A DNA stretch of 64,000 bases from Sphingomonas bacterium. Its GTDB lineage: Bacteria > Pseudomonadota > Alphaproteobacteria > Sphingomonadales > Sphingomonadaceae. Positions 33,101 to 41,697 of this stretch are shown here, piece by piece. Within the stretch, counting starts at the first letter, position 1. The number at the start of each line of letters is the position of its first letter. The position numbers were made by a program, and so were the translations under genes. Location: the NCBI RefSeq assembly GCF_028289855.1, contig NZ_JAQGKZ010000080.1:62001-126000 (forward strand), in the 5' to 3' direction. The notes below the pieces were generated by a model. The model was not told where the DNA came from, searched no databases, and saw nothing but the letters and a program-made list of their open reading frames with translations.

Positions 33101-34030
33101 AGCGCTCAGCACCACCGTGTTGCCGACCGCCGCGGCGCTGAGGTCGTAGCCGATCGCGCCGCCGAGCAGCATCGTCACCGCGTTGTTCTTGGCGACCGTG
33201 ACCATGTAGATGCGCTTGTTCAGCGCGGACCCGGGCGTGACTGGGCCGCCGGTCGAGCCGTCATGCACGATCGCCGTTCCGCCGACCGTCGTCCCGCCGC
33301 CGGCGTCGATCGCGATGCTGAACAGCCCGTCGCCCAGTGGCATGGTGAGCGTGCCGGTTTCAGCGGCGATATAGGCGATCTGGCCGTCGGCGCGGATGCT
33401 GCCCGACTGGACAATCCTGGGGGCGATCAGCGCGACATAATTGAGGGCGGCGATCTTCGCGCCGGCGGCGATGTTGACCTCCGACGTGCTGCCGACCCTC
33501 CCGACAAAACGCGCTACATTGGGGTTGAAGTCGTTATTCGAGTTGAGCGGTATGTCGTTGGCGCTGAGCAGCAGCCCGCCGACGTTGAACGTCGCGGTGC
33601 TGCCGACCATGAAGCCGCCGAGGGTGTAGAACCATATCGACCCGCCCGTGACGGGCTGGGCAGCGCCAGCGACCTGGCTGGTGATCGCGCCGTTGAGCAT
33701 GATCGGCACCGCCGCGTTGGGCACAATTCGGTTAAGGACTGTGTAATTCGCCTGGGTGCCGAGATAATTGACCGAGTTCGCGGCGGGAAGAAAGTCGAGC
33801 GGCCCGACCGGACTGGGATTGAACGACGACCAGTCGATCACCGCCGTCGCGCTATCGATAGTGATCTGGTCGTGCCCAGGCGTGCGAACGATCGTCACGC
33901 CGCCGTTGATGACCGTCGGATTGCCCTGATAGCCTTGCGCGGCCGCCGGGAAGGCATATCCGGAAGCGATGAGGGCACCGGCAGCGCAGGATAAACGCAG
34001 CATCATGATGGCACGACAGCGCGGTGTCAT
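30119..34030 (-). CDS. Two-partner secretion exoprotein (TpsA, filamentous haemagglutinin-type)
   Basis: A 1303-residue exported protein. After a signal peptide (cleavage near PAAAQG), the first 250 residues form a TPS domain (NPTVINGGVTIVRTPGHDQITID ... VNYLGTQANYTVLNRIVPN) recognised by TpsB. The rest is Gly/Ala/Thr-rich beta-helix material, including four near-identical 19-residue repeats (about 31250-31480). The C-terminal 60 residues differ in composition (Pro/Ile-rich, with two Cys) and may be a passenger end. It lies directly after tpsB with an ATGA overlap. Such proteins act as adhesins, cytolysins or contact toxins; no toxin domain is seen. Start 34030 is chosen for the overlap; ATGs 7-8 codons further in are possible. 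Confidence 0.87.
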   Translation of the reverse strand: MTPRCRAIMMLRLSCAAGALIASGYAFPAAAQGYQGNPTVINGGVTIVRTPGHDQITIDSATAVIDWSSFNPSPVGPLDFLPAANSVNYLGTQANYTVLNRIVPNAAVPIMLNGAITSQVAGAAQPVTGGSIWFYTLGGFMVGSTATFNVGGLLLSANDIPLNSNNDFNPNVARFVGRVGSTSEVNIAAGAKIAALNYVALIAPRIVQSGSIRADGQIAYIAAETGTLTMPLGDGLFSIAIDAGGGTTVGGTAIVHDGSTGGPVTPGSALNKRIYMVTVAKNNAVTMLLGGAIGYDLSAAAVGNTVVLSAGRDVINGDAVMTGAAAGPAASIQLINGKLTTPLIASASGDITLLGQGAGTLSLSGNTLAVADGTVTARATTGTINASGNLTLQSARFGLDAGTAQVIADKGGQINIKGALNVLADGDGVRRGYKTGGSATGGVASVSADGGSITANTLTVSATGVAQPTSLGPVTSRGGTASVLLANGASLNVGPIVIDASAGVGPGGTVLNDPTFVGAAAIGGTASLTVDNAVFAPTAPLTITARALGGSGQAGGGAATGGTVLIQSINGGALTLPGLSIDVTGTGGASAGGAGGAGQGGGATVRAQNGAITIADLAGPQALTINAQGRGGTGTGGVVGSTGGTILVAANGAPLSAGTTSLLVDGNAGGSGGTASLTAADAGGASGSMTLGDTTLSANGGNGGKIALTNTSTAASPAMRLASLNASALGAVVAGGSSFALSAQGNRIAVTGNATILTGGDQTYAASGGGGFTVGNTLLATAGGAVSLVHTGNAGAVDTVNAGDADMRAQSISVGAGAILGATRSIRLNAVTTIDAATLRAGTSADATAGTTATIGNATAGTSLNVAAGTAATLNNATAGTALTLTGDSTATLGNGTAGTTLTVIGGTTVTLGNGTAGTAINATGQTIAVNGTLRSPQIAFRSAAMQIGGASQIGGAGLTQNVSFTNTGAGASFIGGVGGAGYSLTNAGLGRVQSRDITIVLPGDTTVGALALTGAAGAAPVNLGGTFSITTPGTVTVNGAVALTGATAANALTFNAGPAVRVITRTGSIALLSTTGAPAGTLTLNAATVAVASQAALTDIAAATDVSARNARLAVNDGPVNDQGYLTAGAMRFSVTAGLYIQNSGAVSALLTARRGFTVGDGGVTISTLGGQRVGIVINGRQLLANGTIITGAPLIPRITLNNGAGGAALFDPQSTVNGCKIIPGVCPGNFVIPKTLVGIRDTIGLVNGGTGPASAVNGIIPPIILPALGIEGLDPYSVEPPIDEPVIGIGNEDVWSDGTKP
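31250..31480 (-). repeat. Four tandem 57-bp repeats within tpsA
   Basis: The encoded units read TATIGNATAGTSLNVAAGT, AATLNNATAGTALTLTGDS, TATLGNGTAGTTLTVIGGT and a shorter fourth copy, so about 19 residues each. The unit length suits one turn of a beta-helix. Boundaries are approximate. Confidence 0.75.
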
Positions 34031-35805
34031 AGCGGCCTCCAGGGCAACAAGCGGGTGGTGAAGCTCACGAGTAGGCGGACGCCCTCACGCTTGGTGGCGA
34101 ACGGCAAGCGGCTGAGCGGCGCGGCGAGCGTCACGTCGAGCCGCGCGCGGTCGCCATAAGCGGCGCGAAGCCCACCGCCGATCGAATAGATCGACCGCGA
34201 ATTGTTGCCCGCCGCCAGCGGCCCTTGCGTCCACAGGCGGACCCCGTCGACGAACGCATAGGGTTGCAGCGCGAGCTTGTTCGCGCCCTTGGGAACGATC
34301 GAGAACAGCCGCAGCTCGGCCGAACCCCCGATGCCGCTATCGCCGGTCAGCGCGCCGGGATCGTAGCCACGGCCGACGGTGTAGTTACCGGCCGACATCT
34401 GCTCATAGGAGAGCACGGGATCGACGGCATATTGCCCACGCGGGCTGAGCACGAACGCGATCTTGGGCGTCGGGCGGAACTCGAAGCTGGCGCTGGTGCG
34501 GACCAACGCCGCGCGCGGATTGGCATCGAACCGGCTGATCGACGGCGCGACGGCGCAGCGCAGGTAAAACGGTGCGGGCCCGCAATCGCGGCTCGCGCCG
34601 AGGACGCCGAGACCCTGACGGATTTCGAGCGAGCCGCTGAGGCGCCAACGCGGCTCGGTCGGGTTGTAGCCGCGCGTGTCGCCGATGCTGTCGGGGCTGA
34701 TCGCGTCGAAATCGACCCGGCCGTACAGCACGCGTAACTTGTCGGTGTTGAGCGCCAGCCCGGCGAAGCGGAGCTTTTGGTCGATCACGTCGAGGCCGAG
34801 CGCGGCGCGGACCGTCTCGGCCTGGTGCCGGATCAACGGATAACCGAGCTCGCCGGTCGCGACCATCGTGCGGGCGCGCAAGGGATTGCCGCCGCCGATC
34901 GTGGGCTGCGTCCAGGCATAAGTGAAACGGCCGGTCAGGCTGAGTCCGCTGGTGCCCGGCCGGATCTCGTATCCGGCTTCGACCACGGTCTGCTCGCGCG
35001 CGTCGAAACTGTTGTCGAAGCCTAGTGTGGCGCGGTCACCGATTCCGAGCAGATCGTTGACCGTCAGCCGCGCTAGACCGGAAAAGCGCCCGACCGCGCG
35101 CGACCCGTAATTTTGGATGTTGGCGTAGAGTTCGACCGGCGTGCGTGTGACCATCACGTCGCCCGCGACTTCGCCGGGCACCGTGCCAGCGGGCTTGAGC
35201 ACGAGATGGACATTATACCCCGGCAAGTCCCCCGCCAGCAGCAGCGAACGTTCTGCCTCGAAGCGGTTGAACGGCCGCCCGGTCTTGAGCTGCTCGAGAT
35301 ACCCGGCGAACAGCTTTTCGGCGTTGCCGGCATTGCCGCGAACATGCAGCGCGACGAGCTTTGCCATCAACACCTGGAAATGGACGACGCCGCCTTCGAT
35401 CGTCTGCGGCGGCACCTGAACGGCGGCGAGGTATCCCTTGTTGCGCAGGATCGTCGCGGCGGCATCGCGGATCTCGCACACCACCGAGATCGGCGAGGTT
35501 TTGCCGAGATACGGCGCGACGGCGGGCGCGAGCTCGGCCGGATCGACCGCCTCGAGCTGATCGAACACGGCTTGCGTGATCGTCACCGTGACCGCCTGAA
35601 AGCGCGGATCGTCGAGCGGGCAGGGCGCGCGTTCGATCCCGCCGGAAACCGTCAGCCGCGGCGGAGTCGGCGGCAAGGCCTGATCGGGAATACGGTTGAT
35701 TTCCTCGCGCGTCGGCGGCGCAACCTGGCCCGCCGCCGGTGCGGCGACGCCGTACGACAGCGCCACCGCCAGCGACGTCAAGCTCGTGGCCTGCCAGCGC
35801 GTCAT
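34027..35805 (-). CDS. Two-partner secretion transporter (TpsB, FhaC/ShlB-type)
   Basis: A 592-residue outer-membrane pore that exports TpsA. It has a signal peptide, an N-terminal PTREEINRIPDQ segment like the plug-helix region of FhaC, then POTRA-like domains (about 85-270; PISVVCEIRDAAATILRNKGY is the second-strand/helix pattern), and a C-terminal 16-strand barrel region ending RLLVSFTTRLLPWRPL. The motif region GRGYDPGALTGDSGI corresponds to the conserved L6 loop VRGY/GRGY. It is placed after the unknown 235-residue gene (28 bases) and overlaps tpsA by 4 bases (ATGA). Confidence 0.92.
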   Translation of the reverse strand: MTRWQATSLTSLAVALSYGVAAPAAGQVAPPTREEINRIPDQALPPTPPRLTVSGGIERAPCPLDDPRFQAVTVTITQAVFDQLEAVDPAELAPAVAPYLGKTSPISVVCEIRDAAATILRNKGYLAAVQVPPQTIEGGVVHFQVLMAKLVALHVRGNAGNAEKLFAGYLEQLKTGRPFNRFEAERSLLLAGDLPGYNVHLVLKPAGTVPGEVAGDVMVTRTPVELYANIQNYGSRAVGRFSGLARLTVNDLLGIGDRATLGFDNSFDAREQTVVEAGYEIRPGTSGLSLTGRFTYAWTQPTIGGGNPLRARTMVATGELGYPLIRHQAETVRAALGLDVIDQKLRFAGLALNTDKLRVLYGRVDFDAISPDSIGDTRGYNPTEPRWRLSGSLEIRQGLGVLGASRDCGPAPFYLRCAVAPSISRFDANPRAALVRTSASFEFRPTPKIAFVLSPRGQYAVDPVLSYEQMSAGNYTVGRGYDPGALTGDSGIGGSAELRLFSIVPKGANKLALQPYAFVDGVRLWTQGPLAAGNNSRSIYSIGGGLRAAYGDRARLDVTLAAPLSRLPFATKREGVRLLVSFTTRLLPWRPL

Positions 35806-35833
35806 CCACGCCCTCCACTATGGCCCGCGCGCG

Positions 35834-36541
35834 TCATTTCTTGTCCGACGTCGACTTGATCAGCACGTCGAGCTGGCCCTGGCACTGGTTGGCGACCAAC
35901 GCCCCCGCCAGCTGTTGCAGGTCGGCGGGCTGCGGCTGGACGACGCGAAATTCGATCCGCGATCCGGCGATCCGATACGCGGCATGATCGGTCACCGGCA
36001 GCGCGGCCGGCCACGCGACCGTGCTTTGCCCGGCAATCCAGTCGACCGTGGCGGTCGCGCCGCCGTCGGCGGTGATCGTCGTGCTGCCGGCCTTGTCGGC
36101 GACGCTGCGCCACAGCGTCACGTCGCGCGGATCGCCGACGCACGTCGTGCCGCCGCGCGCGGTATCGACGAACCAGATATTGGGCAGCAATTGCCCGTCC
36201 ACCGGGGGCACGCTGCGCACCGCCCCGATCCGCGCGCGGCGCGAATTGGTCGGCGTAGCGAGCGCGGTGAGCGTGCTGGTGGTCGCGGTGCTGCTGCGGC
36301 CGATCACGAAGCTGCCCGGCCCGCGCAGCACGCGCGTGCCCTTCGCGTCGAGCACGACCAATTCGTCATTGCCCTTCAGCGTCACGCGCGCTTCGTCGGC
36401 CAACGTCTTGCCCGGCACAAAGCTCGCCGCAGACGGCCCGGTCGCACGCAGCACCATGACCTTGGCGACGGCGGACGTCGCCGCGAGCGAAAAGCCGGCG
36501 AACATCAGCCAGCGGAACGAGTGTGATCTAATCGAGCGCAA
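35834..36541 (-). CDS. Unknown exported protein of the CHAT/cyclase/TPS operon
   Basis: About 235 residues, with a signal peptide or N-terminal anchor (MFAGFSLAATSAVAKV region). It is mostly beta strand, with a segment ATGPSAASFVPGKTLADEARVTL and GTRVLRGPGSFVIG that resembles FecR-like sheets, and two cysteines (CVGDP and NQCQGQ) that could pair. The start is set at the TTG at 36541 because AGGAGG lies 5 bases upstream; an earlier in-frame TTG at 36559 has no such site. It overlaps the end of the cyclase gene by 14 bases. It may link the secreted CHAT protein with the TPS pair, but no function is recognised. Confidence 0.7.
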   Translation of the reverse strand: MRSIRSHSFRWLMFAGFSLAATSAVAKVMVLRATGPSAASFVPGKTLADEARVTLKGNDELVVLDAKGTRVLRGPGSFVIGRSSTATTSTLTALATPTNSRRARIGAVRSVPPVDGQLLPNIWFVDTARGGTTCVGDPRDVTLWRSVADKAGSTTITADGGATATVDWIAGQSTVAWPAALPVTDHAAYRIAGSRIEFRVVQPQPADLQQLAGALVANQCQGQLDVLIKSTSDKK

Positions 36542-38507
36542 GACAGCCTCCTGGTCCAATACGATGCAAATTTTCGACGAGCGTGCCGAGGGCCCGATCG
36601 CCGTCCCGGGCTTCGGCGTAGCGTTCGAGCTTTTCGAGCGCGCCGCTCTTTCCGGTGTCGAAATTACGCAGCATTTTGCGGAAAAGATGCAGCTCGTCTT
36701 CGGACACGCCGCTGACCGGCTCGTATACCTCGATCGGGGTCGACCGGCCCCGGACGGTGATACGCCCCATCGGGCGCAGCGGCGGGTCGGTCATCGCCGC
36801 CGCCGCTTCGGCGCTGACCAGCGCGCGCGTGCCGAGTTGCTTGTTCGCGCCCTCCAGCCGTGACGCGGTGTTCATCGCATCGCCCAGCGCGGTATATTGC
36901 ATCCGTCCTTCGCCACCGAAATTGCCGACGATCGCCTCGCCGCGGTGCACCCCGACCCGCGTCCGGCCGACCGGCGGGCAGTCCGCCGGCGGCGCCTGCC
37001 GGAAGGCTTCGCCCGCCTCGACCATTGCGATCGCCGCGGCCAGCGCGCGGTCGCCGTCGTCGGGCCGCGCGATCGGTGCGCCCCAGAACGCGACGACCGC
37101 GTCGCCGACGAATTTGTCGACGGTGCCGCCATGCGCGAGCACGATACCGCTCAGCCGGTCGAGATAGGAGTTGAGCAGAACCGCCGTCGTCTCGGGGGAT
37201 ATCGCGTGGGTCAGCTTGGTGAACCCCTCGAGGTCGCTGAACAGTGCGAAGATCGTCGTGCGCTCGCCGTGCAGGCTGAGTTGGCTCGGATCGCGCAGGA
37301 TCGCGGCGGCGACGTCGCGCGGCAGGTAGCGGCCGAGCGCGCCTTGCGCGAAGCGGCGTTCCTCCGACCCGAACATCCGCGCCAGCGCCGCCGCGGCGCT
37401 ATACGCCATCGTCCAGCCGATCAGCCCGCCGAACGCGGGCAGCCCTTGCGTATCGACCCCCCAATATTGCAGCCCGAACGGGAGCAGCACGATCACGGCG
37501 AGGCCCGATACGACCAACGTCGCCAGCCGCCACCCGCCGAAATCGCCCGTCCCGACCGCCGCCCCCGCGAGCGTGACGATCCCCGCCATCAGCCACAGCA
37601 GCCACGACGGGATCGCCATCGGCATTCGCCCGTCGAGCCGCTGCGCCAGCATCGTCGCGTGGATTTCGAGGCCGCTCGTGGTTTTTTTGGTCATCAACGT
37701 GCCCGGTGTATCGAACCGGTCGAGGTCGCTGATATCGCCGCCGATCAACACGTAGCGGCCCTCGATCTGGTTTTTGAGCATGTCCGGCGTATCGTCGCTG
37801 TCGAACAGGTCGATCGGCAGTTCGGCGAACACAAAGCCGTCTTTGTAGCGCGGCAAACGATAGGCGATGCTGCGGTCGTAGCCGGCGAACTTGCCCGGCC
37901 CGCCCGTCAATTGATCGACCAGCATTGGCGGCAATCCAGGCGGCCGCCCCGGCCAGCTCCGCATCACGCCATCCAGGGCGGGTTCGATGCGGATGCTGGC
38001 GGGGTGGACGTTGCCGGGGGCAAGCTGCGACTGAAACCGGCGCTGGAATTGCTCCTGCCACGACAGCACGGCATCGGGGTTGGTCGCGTTGGTCGCGAAC
38101 GCCAGGAATGTCGGCGTCCGCATGCCGCGCATGGCGGCGATTAGCGCGGGGTCGTCGGGAGTCGCCTGATCGATCAGGACGTCGATCCCGATGCCCTTCG
38201 CACCGAGCCGGTCGAGATTGGTCAGCGCCCGCGCCAGCAGCGCACGGTCGAGCGGGTAACGGCGACCGACCTTGGCCAGCGTATCGTCGTTGAACGTGAC
38301 CATCACGATCCGCTGGTCCTGATCGACTTTCGGCTCGGCGACCAGGGCGCGAACATCATAGGCTGCATGTTCGACGTCGACCGCGACGGGGATGTCCCAC
38401 GAATATCGCGCCATCAGCAAAGCGGCGCCCAACAGCAACGCCGTCACCAGCAACCGGCCGTACCCGATCCGCGCGACCGTCCGTCGGAACTGGCGAAGCG
38501 CGTTCAC
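36528..38507 (-). CDS. CHASE2 sensor - class III adenylate/guanylate cyclase
   Basis: A 659-residue membrane protein. Order: N-terminal helix (about 17-35), CHASE2 extracytoplasmic sensor domain (about 40-285), three membrane helices (about 300-320, 327-350, 354-376), and a class III cyclase domain (about 410-590). Visible catalytic motifs are FALFSDLEGFTKLTH (metal Asp), HGGTVDKFVGDAVVAFWG (second metal Asp) and LGDAMNTASRLEGANK. The presence of the Lys before the second Asp fits adenylate-type specificity, but is not proof. The GTG start at 38507 overlaps the CHAT gene stop as GTGA; open frame further upstream encodes low-complexity arginine-rich sequence and is rejected. It likely makes cAMP in response to a periplasmic signal. 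Confidence 0.9.
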   Translation of the reverse strand: MNALRQFRRTVARIGYGRLLVTALLLGAALLMARYSWDIPVAVDVEHAAYDVRALVAEPKVDQDQRIVMVTFNDDTLAKVGRRYPLDRALLARALTNLDRLGAKGIGIDVLIDQATPDDPALIAAMRGMRTPTFLAFATNATNPDAVLSWQEQFQRRFQSQLAPGNVHPASIRIEPALDGVMRSWPGRPPGLPPMLVDQLTGGPGKFAGYDRSIAYRLPRYKDGFVFAELPIDLFDSDDTPDMLKNQIEGRYVLIGGDISDLDRFDTPGTLMTKKTTSGLEIHATMLAQRLDGRMPMAIPSWLLWLMAGIVTLAGAAVGTGDFGGWRLATLVVSGLAVIVLLPFGLQYWGVDTQGLPAFGGLIGWTMAYSAAAALARMFGSEERRFAQGALGRYLPRDVAAAILRDPSQLSLHGERTTIFALFSDLEGFTKLTHAISPETTAVLLNSYLDRLSGIVLAHGGTVDKFVGDAVVAFWGAPIARPDDGDRALAAAIAMVEAGEAFRQAPPADCPPVGRTRVGVHRGEAIVGNFGGEGRMQYTALGDAMNTASRLEGANKQLGTRALVSAEAAAAMTDPPLRPMGRITVRGRSTPIEVYEPVSGVSEDELHLFRKMLRNFDTGKSGALEKLERYAEARDGDRALGTLVENLHRIGPGGCLALD

Positions 38508-41500
38508 CGGCCGCGCAGCACCGGTCGGGTGCCGTCGCCGATCAGCGCGAAGCCGGCCCAGTAATAAGGATGGGAGGTTTCCGGGTCGGCCATCAGCTTG
38601 ATCTGCGCCTGCCGCAACGCTTCCGCCGTCGATGTGCCCGGCGGCGCGGTGAACAGTCCGCTGATCAGCCGCTCGGTTGCCTTGTAATCGTCGGGCGCTG
38701 GCCAGTGGCTGGCCAGCACCGATCGCCCGCCCGCACCGATGAAGGCGCGGACCAGCCCGTCGAGCGCGTTGCCGCCACCGTTGGTGACGCCCGCCGCGCG
38801 CGTCGCCTCGACGCTTGCCGCCGCCGCGGTATCGCAGGCGGACAGGATGATCAGATCGGCGTCGAGCTTGAGCGCGTAGATCTCGTCGAAGCTGAGCAGC
38901 CCGTCCGAATCCTTCGATCCGAACGAGGTCAGCAACGCCGGTTGCGACGGACATTGCGGGCGCGGCGCGACGATCAGGCCGTGCGTGGCGAAATGGAGGA
39001 TGCGATAGCTGTCGAGTGCCGCGTCGCCGGTGATCGCGGTGTCGGTGAACGCCGCGCCGGTCTCCAGCGTTGCGCCGCCCGCGCCGATCGCGGTTTTCGC
39101 GGTGTAGAGCTCGGCGGGCGACACCGGGCTCGCCCAGGCGCTGGCGGGCCAGCGGCAATCGAGCAGCCCCGCCGATCCGGGCGGGGTCGTCAGCGCGCGG
39201 AACGGCGGGATCTGCGCGTTGTCGCCGAACCCGATATAGGCACGCTGGCCCGCCGATGGCGCCGTGGCGCGAACGTCGCGGAATGCGCGGGCCGACAGTG
39301 CGGTGCTGATCCCGACCCGCGCGCCCAGCCAGTCGATCCCGCGCATGTCGAACGGATCCGCCTGAGGATCGCTGATCCGCGTCAGATAGCGATCAACGCC
39401 GGCCTGATCGTCGATCAGCAGCGACACCGGCAGCCGCAGCATCGCGCCGTCGGGCTCGAAAATGAGGTGTTTGAGCTGCGGCAAGCGGTCGGCAGCAGGC
39501 CCGGCCAGCGCCAGATACAGTGTGCGCGATCCCGCCGCGTCGAACGGATAGGTGACGGTGCGGCCGTCCTGCGGCTCGGCGATCGTCGCTCGCAGGGCAT
39601 CGACACGCTTGGCCAGTTCGGCGGGATCGAGCGGCAGCTTCCATGCGGTCGCGTCGTCGCGGGTGATCAGCATGCCGTAGATCGACCGCCCGACCACGGT
39701 GAGCTTCCAATAGCCTTCACCCGGGTTGAGCGACGCGCGGAAGGTGGCGAGGTCGAGCGCCTGGGTCGAGATCGCGCGGTACGCAGGATAGGCGGCGAGC
39801 TTCGCCAGTGTCGCGCCCTGATCGGCCTGGATGCGCGCGATCTCGGCTTGGTCGGCGGCGATCCCGGCGCGATCGGCTTCGGTCGGTGATGGAATGGCGG
39901 TCAGTCGCGCAAGCTCGACGCGCAACACCTCGGCCCGGCGCGCCTCGGTCAGCGACTGGCGGAACAGCCGCGCCGCCTCGCCCGACCCGCCCGACAATTC
40001 GCGCGCCAGCGTCGCTTGCGTGTCGGCCACGCCGGGGCGCAGCAGTACCTGGCTGGCGAGGAACAAGTCGGCGGTCAGCTCCGGCCGCCGCGCCGAGCGG
40101 TCGACCAGCAAGGTCATGTACGGGTCGAGCAACCGCGCGAACCCGGTCGGCGCGCCGCCCGCAGCACCCAGCTCCTTGACCACCTGCGCGTAGAGCGTCA
40201 GCGCTTCGTCGGTCCGGCCCGTCCGCGCGTAAAACGCCGCGAGCCGCGCATTGGCGGCGGACAGCGCGTTCGATGCCGGATATTCGCGCCCCAGCACCGC
40301 TATCGCGCCATTGAGCAGCTTTTCCGCACCGCCCCAGTTGCCCGCGCCCTCAGCCAAATAGGCTTGCTCGGTCAGCACTTGGGCGCGCAACGGCGCGGTC
40401 GAAGCGATGCGGCCATTGCGGACGCGGTCGAGTGCCGGCGGCACTTGGTCGAGCGCGCGCGCGGCCTGATCCGGGCGTCCTTGCAGCCGCAGGATCGTGC
40501 CGCGCAGCGCCATCGCCTGCGCGTCGAGGATCGTCGCCTTTTCGCCCGATGTCAGCTTCTCGGACGCAGTAATCCCGAGCTTGCGCGCGAGCGGCACGCC
40601 TTCGTTGAGCGCGACCGCGGTCTCGACGTCGATCGTGCTCGCGGCCGGCGCCGGATAGGCCGGCTCGACCGGCACATCGAGCGCCGTCATCGCGTCGCCG
40701 GGCCGTTCCTGATTGAGCAGATGGAGCGCGCGATAGTTGCGCCGCAGCCGCAGCTCGACGCGGTCGCCGGTCGGGACGCGATCGGCCTGCGCGAACAGCG
40801 CGTCGGCCTGCGCGAAATTGCCGAGGTCGGATTCCTGCAGCGCGCGGTTGACCAGATATTCGCCGCGCCGCGCGACCGCGGCGTCGGTCAGCGCGCCGGC
40901 TCGCTCGAGCAGCGTTTCGAAAAATGCCGCCGCTTCGGCATAGCTGCCCGAATTGTTGCGGCGATACCCCTGGTCGCGCGCCGCGGCGGGATCGAGCACG
41001 CCCGCCTGCGCGCGCGCGAAAGCGGCGGGGTCACCCGCTTCGGTGACGGCAATGCTCACCTCGCCCGGCACCACGCGATCGGCGACGATCGAGCGCAGCC
41101 CGAGTTCGAGCGCGGAGACATAACCGCCCAACCCTTCCGCGATGTAGAGCGTATTGCCCCGCGTCGCGATCAGGACGGTATAGGCTGCTCCGTCCCTGGT
41201 GGTGCAGCGGATCGCCTGCACTTGCCCGGCGTCGGCCAAAGCGGTGGTCGTGGCGGGTTGGCAGGCCAGCCCTTCGCGACGGGCCGCAAGCCGCGCGGTC
41301 GGATCGCCCTTGTCTGTGCGGAGCGCATAGAGGTGCCCGATCGGCGCGGCGGCGTCGCGACAGACGATCGCATAAGCGCGATCGAACAATCCGGAGGCCA
41401 CAGGATCGGCGTTCGTCGCTCCGACCCGGCACAGCGCGTCGCCGCCGGTTCCCAAGGCGAAGCTGTCGGCCATGCTGGGCCTGACCGCCGATTGCGGTCG

Positions 41501-41557
41501 CGCGATCACGGGTGCGAGAAGCAAGACAGCCAAAAGCGCGGCGCGGAACATCTGCAT
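38504..41557 (-). CDS. Exported TPR-CHAT protease-like protein
   Basis: A 1017-residue protein with a signal peptide (about 1-21), TPR-like helical repeats (about 190-600), and a C-terminal CHAT domain (about 720-1010). The caspase-like catalytic pair is visible as His858 in HFATHG and Cys908 in ILSACDT. CHAT domains belong to the caspase/separase superfamily and occur in signalling or effector proteins, including Craspase (TPR-CHAT) of type III-E CRISPR, where TPR repeats position substrates. Here it is the first gene of an operon with a CHASE2 cyclase and the TPS pair, so it may process the secreted partner or sense a periplasmic cue. The start is ATG 41557; an ATG two codons later is an equal choice. 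Confidence 0.88.
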   Translation of the reverse strand: MQMFRAALLAVLLLAPVIARPQSAVRPSMADSFALGTGGDALCRVGATNADPVASGLFDRAYAIVCRDAAAPIGHLYALRTDKGDPTARLAARREGLACQPATTTALADAGQVQAIRCTTRDGAAYTVLIATRGNTLYIAEGLGGYVSALELGLRSIVADRVVPGEVSIAVTEAGDPAAFARAQAGVLDPAAARDQGYRRNNSGSYAEAAAFFETLLERAGALTDAAVARRGEYLVNRALQESDLGNFAQADALFAQADRVPTGDRVELRLRRNYRALHLLNQERPGDAMTALDVPVEPAYPAPAASTIDVETAVALNEGVPLARKLGITASEKLTSGEKATILDAQAMALRGTILRLQGRPDQAARALDQVPPALDRVRNGRIASTAPLRAQVLTEQAYLAEGAGNWGGAEKLLNGAIAVLGREYPASNALSAANARLAAFYARTGRTDEALTLYAQVVKELGAAGGAPTGFARLLDPYMTLLVDRSARRPELTADLFLASQVLLRPGVADTQATLARELSGGSGEAARLFRQSLTEARRAEVLRVELARLTAIPSPTEADRAGIAADQAEIARIQADQGATLAKLAAYPAYRAISTQALDLATFRASLNPGEGYWKLTVVGRSIYGMLITRDDATAWKLPLDPAELAKRVDALRATIAEPQDGRTVTYPFDAAGSRTLYLALAGPAADRLPQLKHLIFEPDGAMLRLPVSLLIDDQAGVDRYLTRISDPQADPFDMRGIDWLGARVGISTALSARAFRDVRATAPSAGQRAYIGFGDNAQIPPFRALTTPPGSAGLLDCRWPASAWASPVSPAELYTAKTAIGAGGATLETGAAFTDTAITGDAALDSYRILHFATHGLIVAPRPQCPSQPALLTSFGSKDSDGLLSFDEIYALKLDADLIILSACDTAAAASVEATRAAGVTNGGGNALDGLVRAFIGAGGRSVLASHWPAPDDYKATERLISGLFTAPPGTSTAEALRQAQIKLMADPETSHPYYWAGFALIGDGTRPVLRGR

Positions 41558-41697
41558 CCCCGTTAGAGGATGGCACCTGTTTGGCGTCCAACCCCTTTTT
41601 TTCGCGACCCGGTCTTCAAGCTACCATAGCGACCTAAGCGATGGAAGGGCGCCATCGCGCACGGCGCCGCCGCGCCAATGCGTTCGGCAACCGATCT

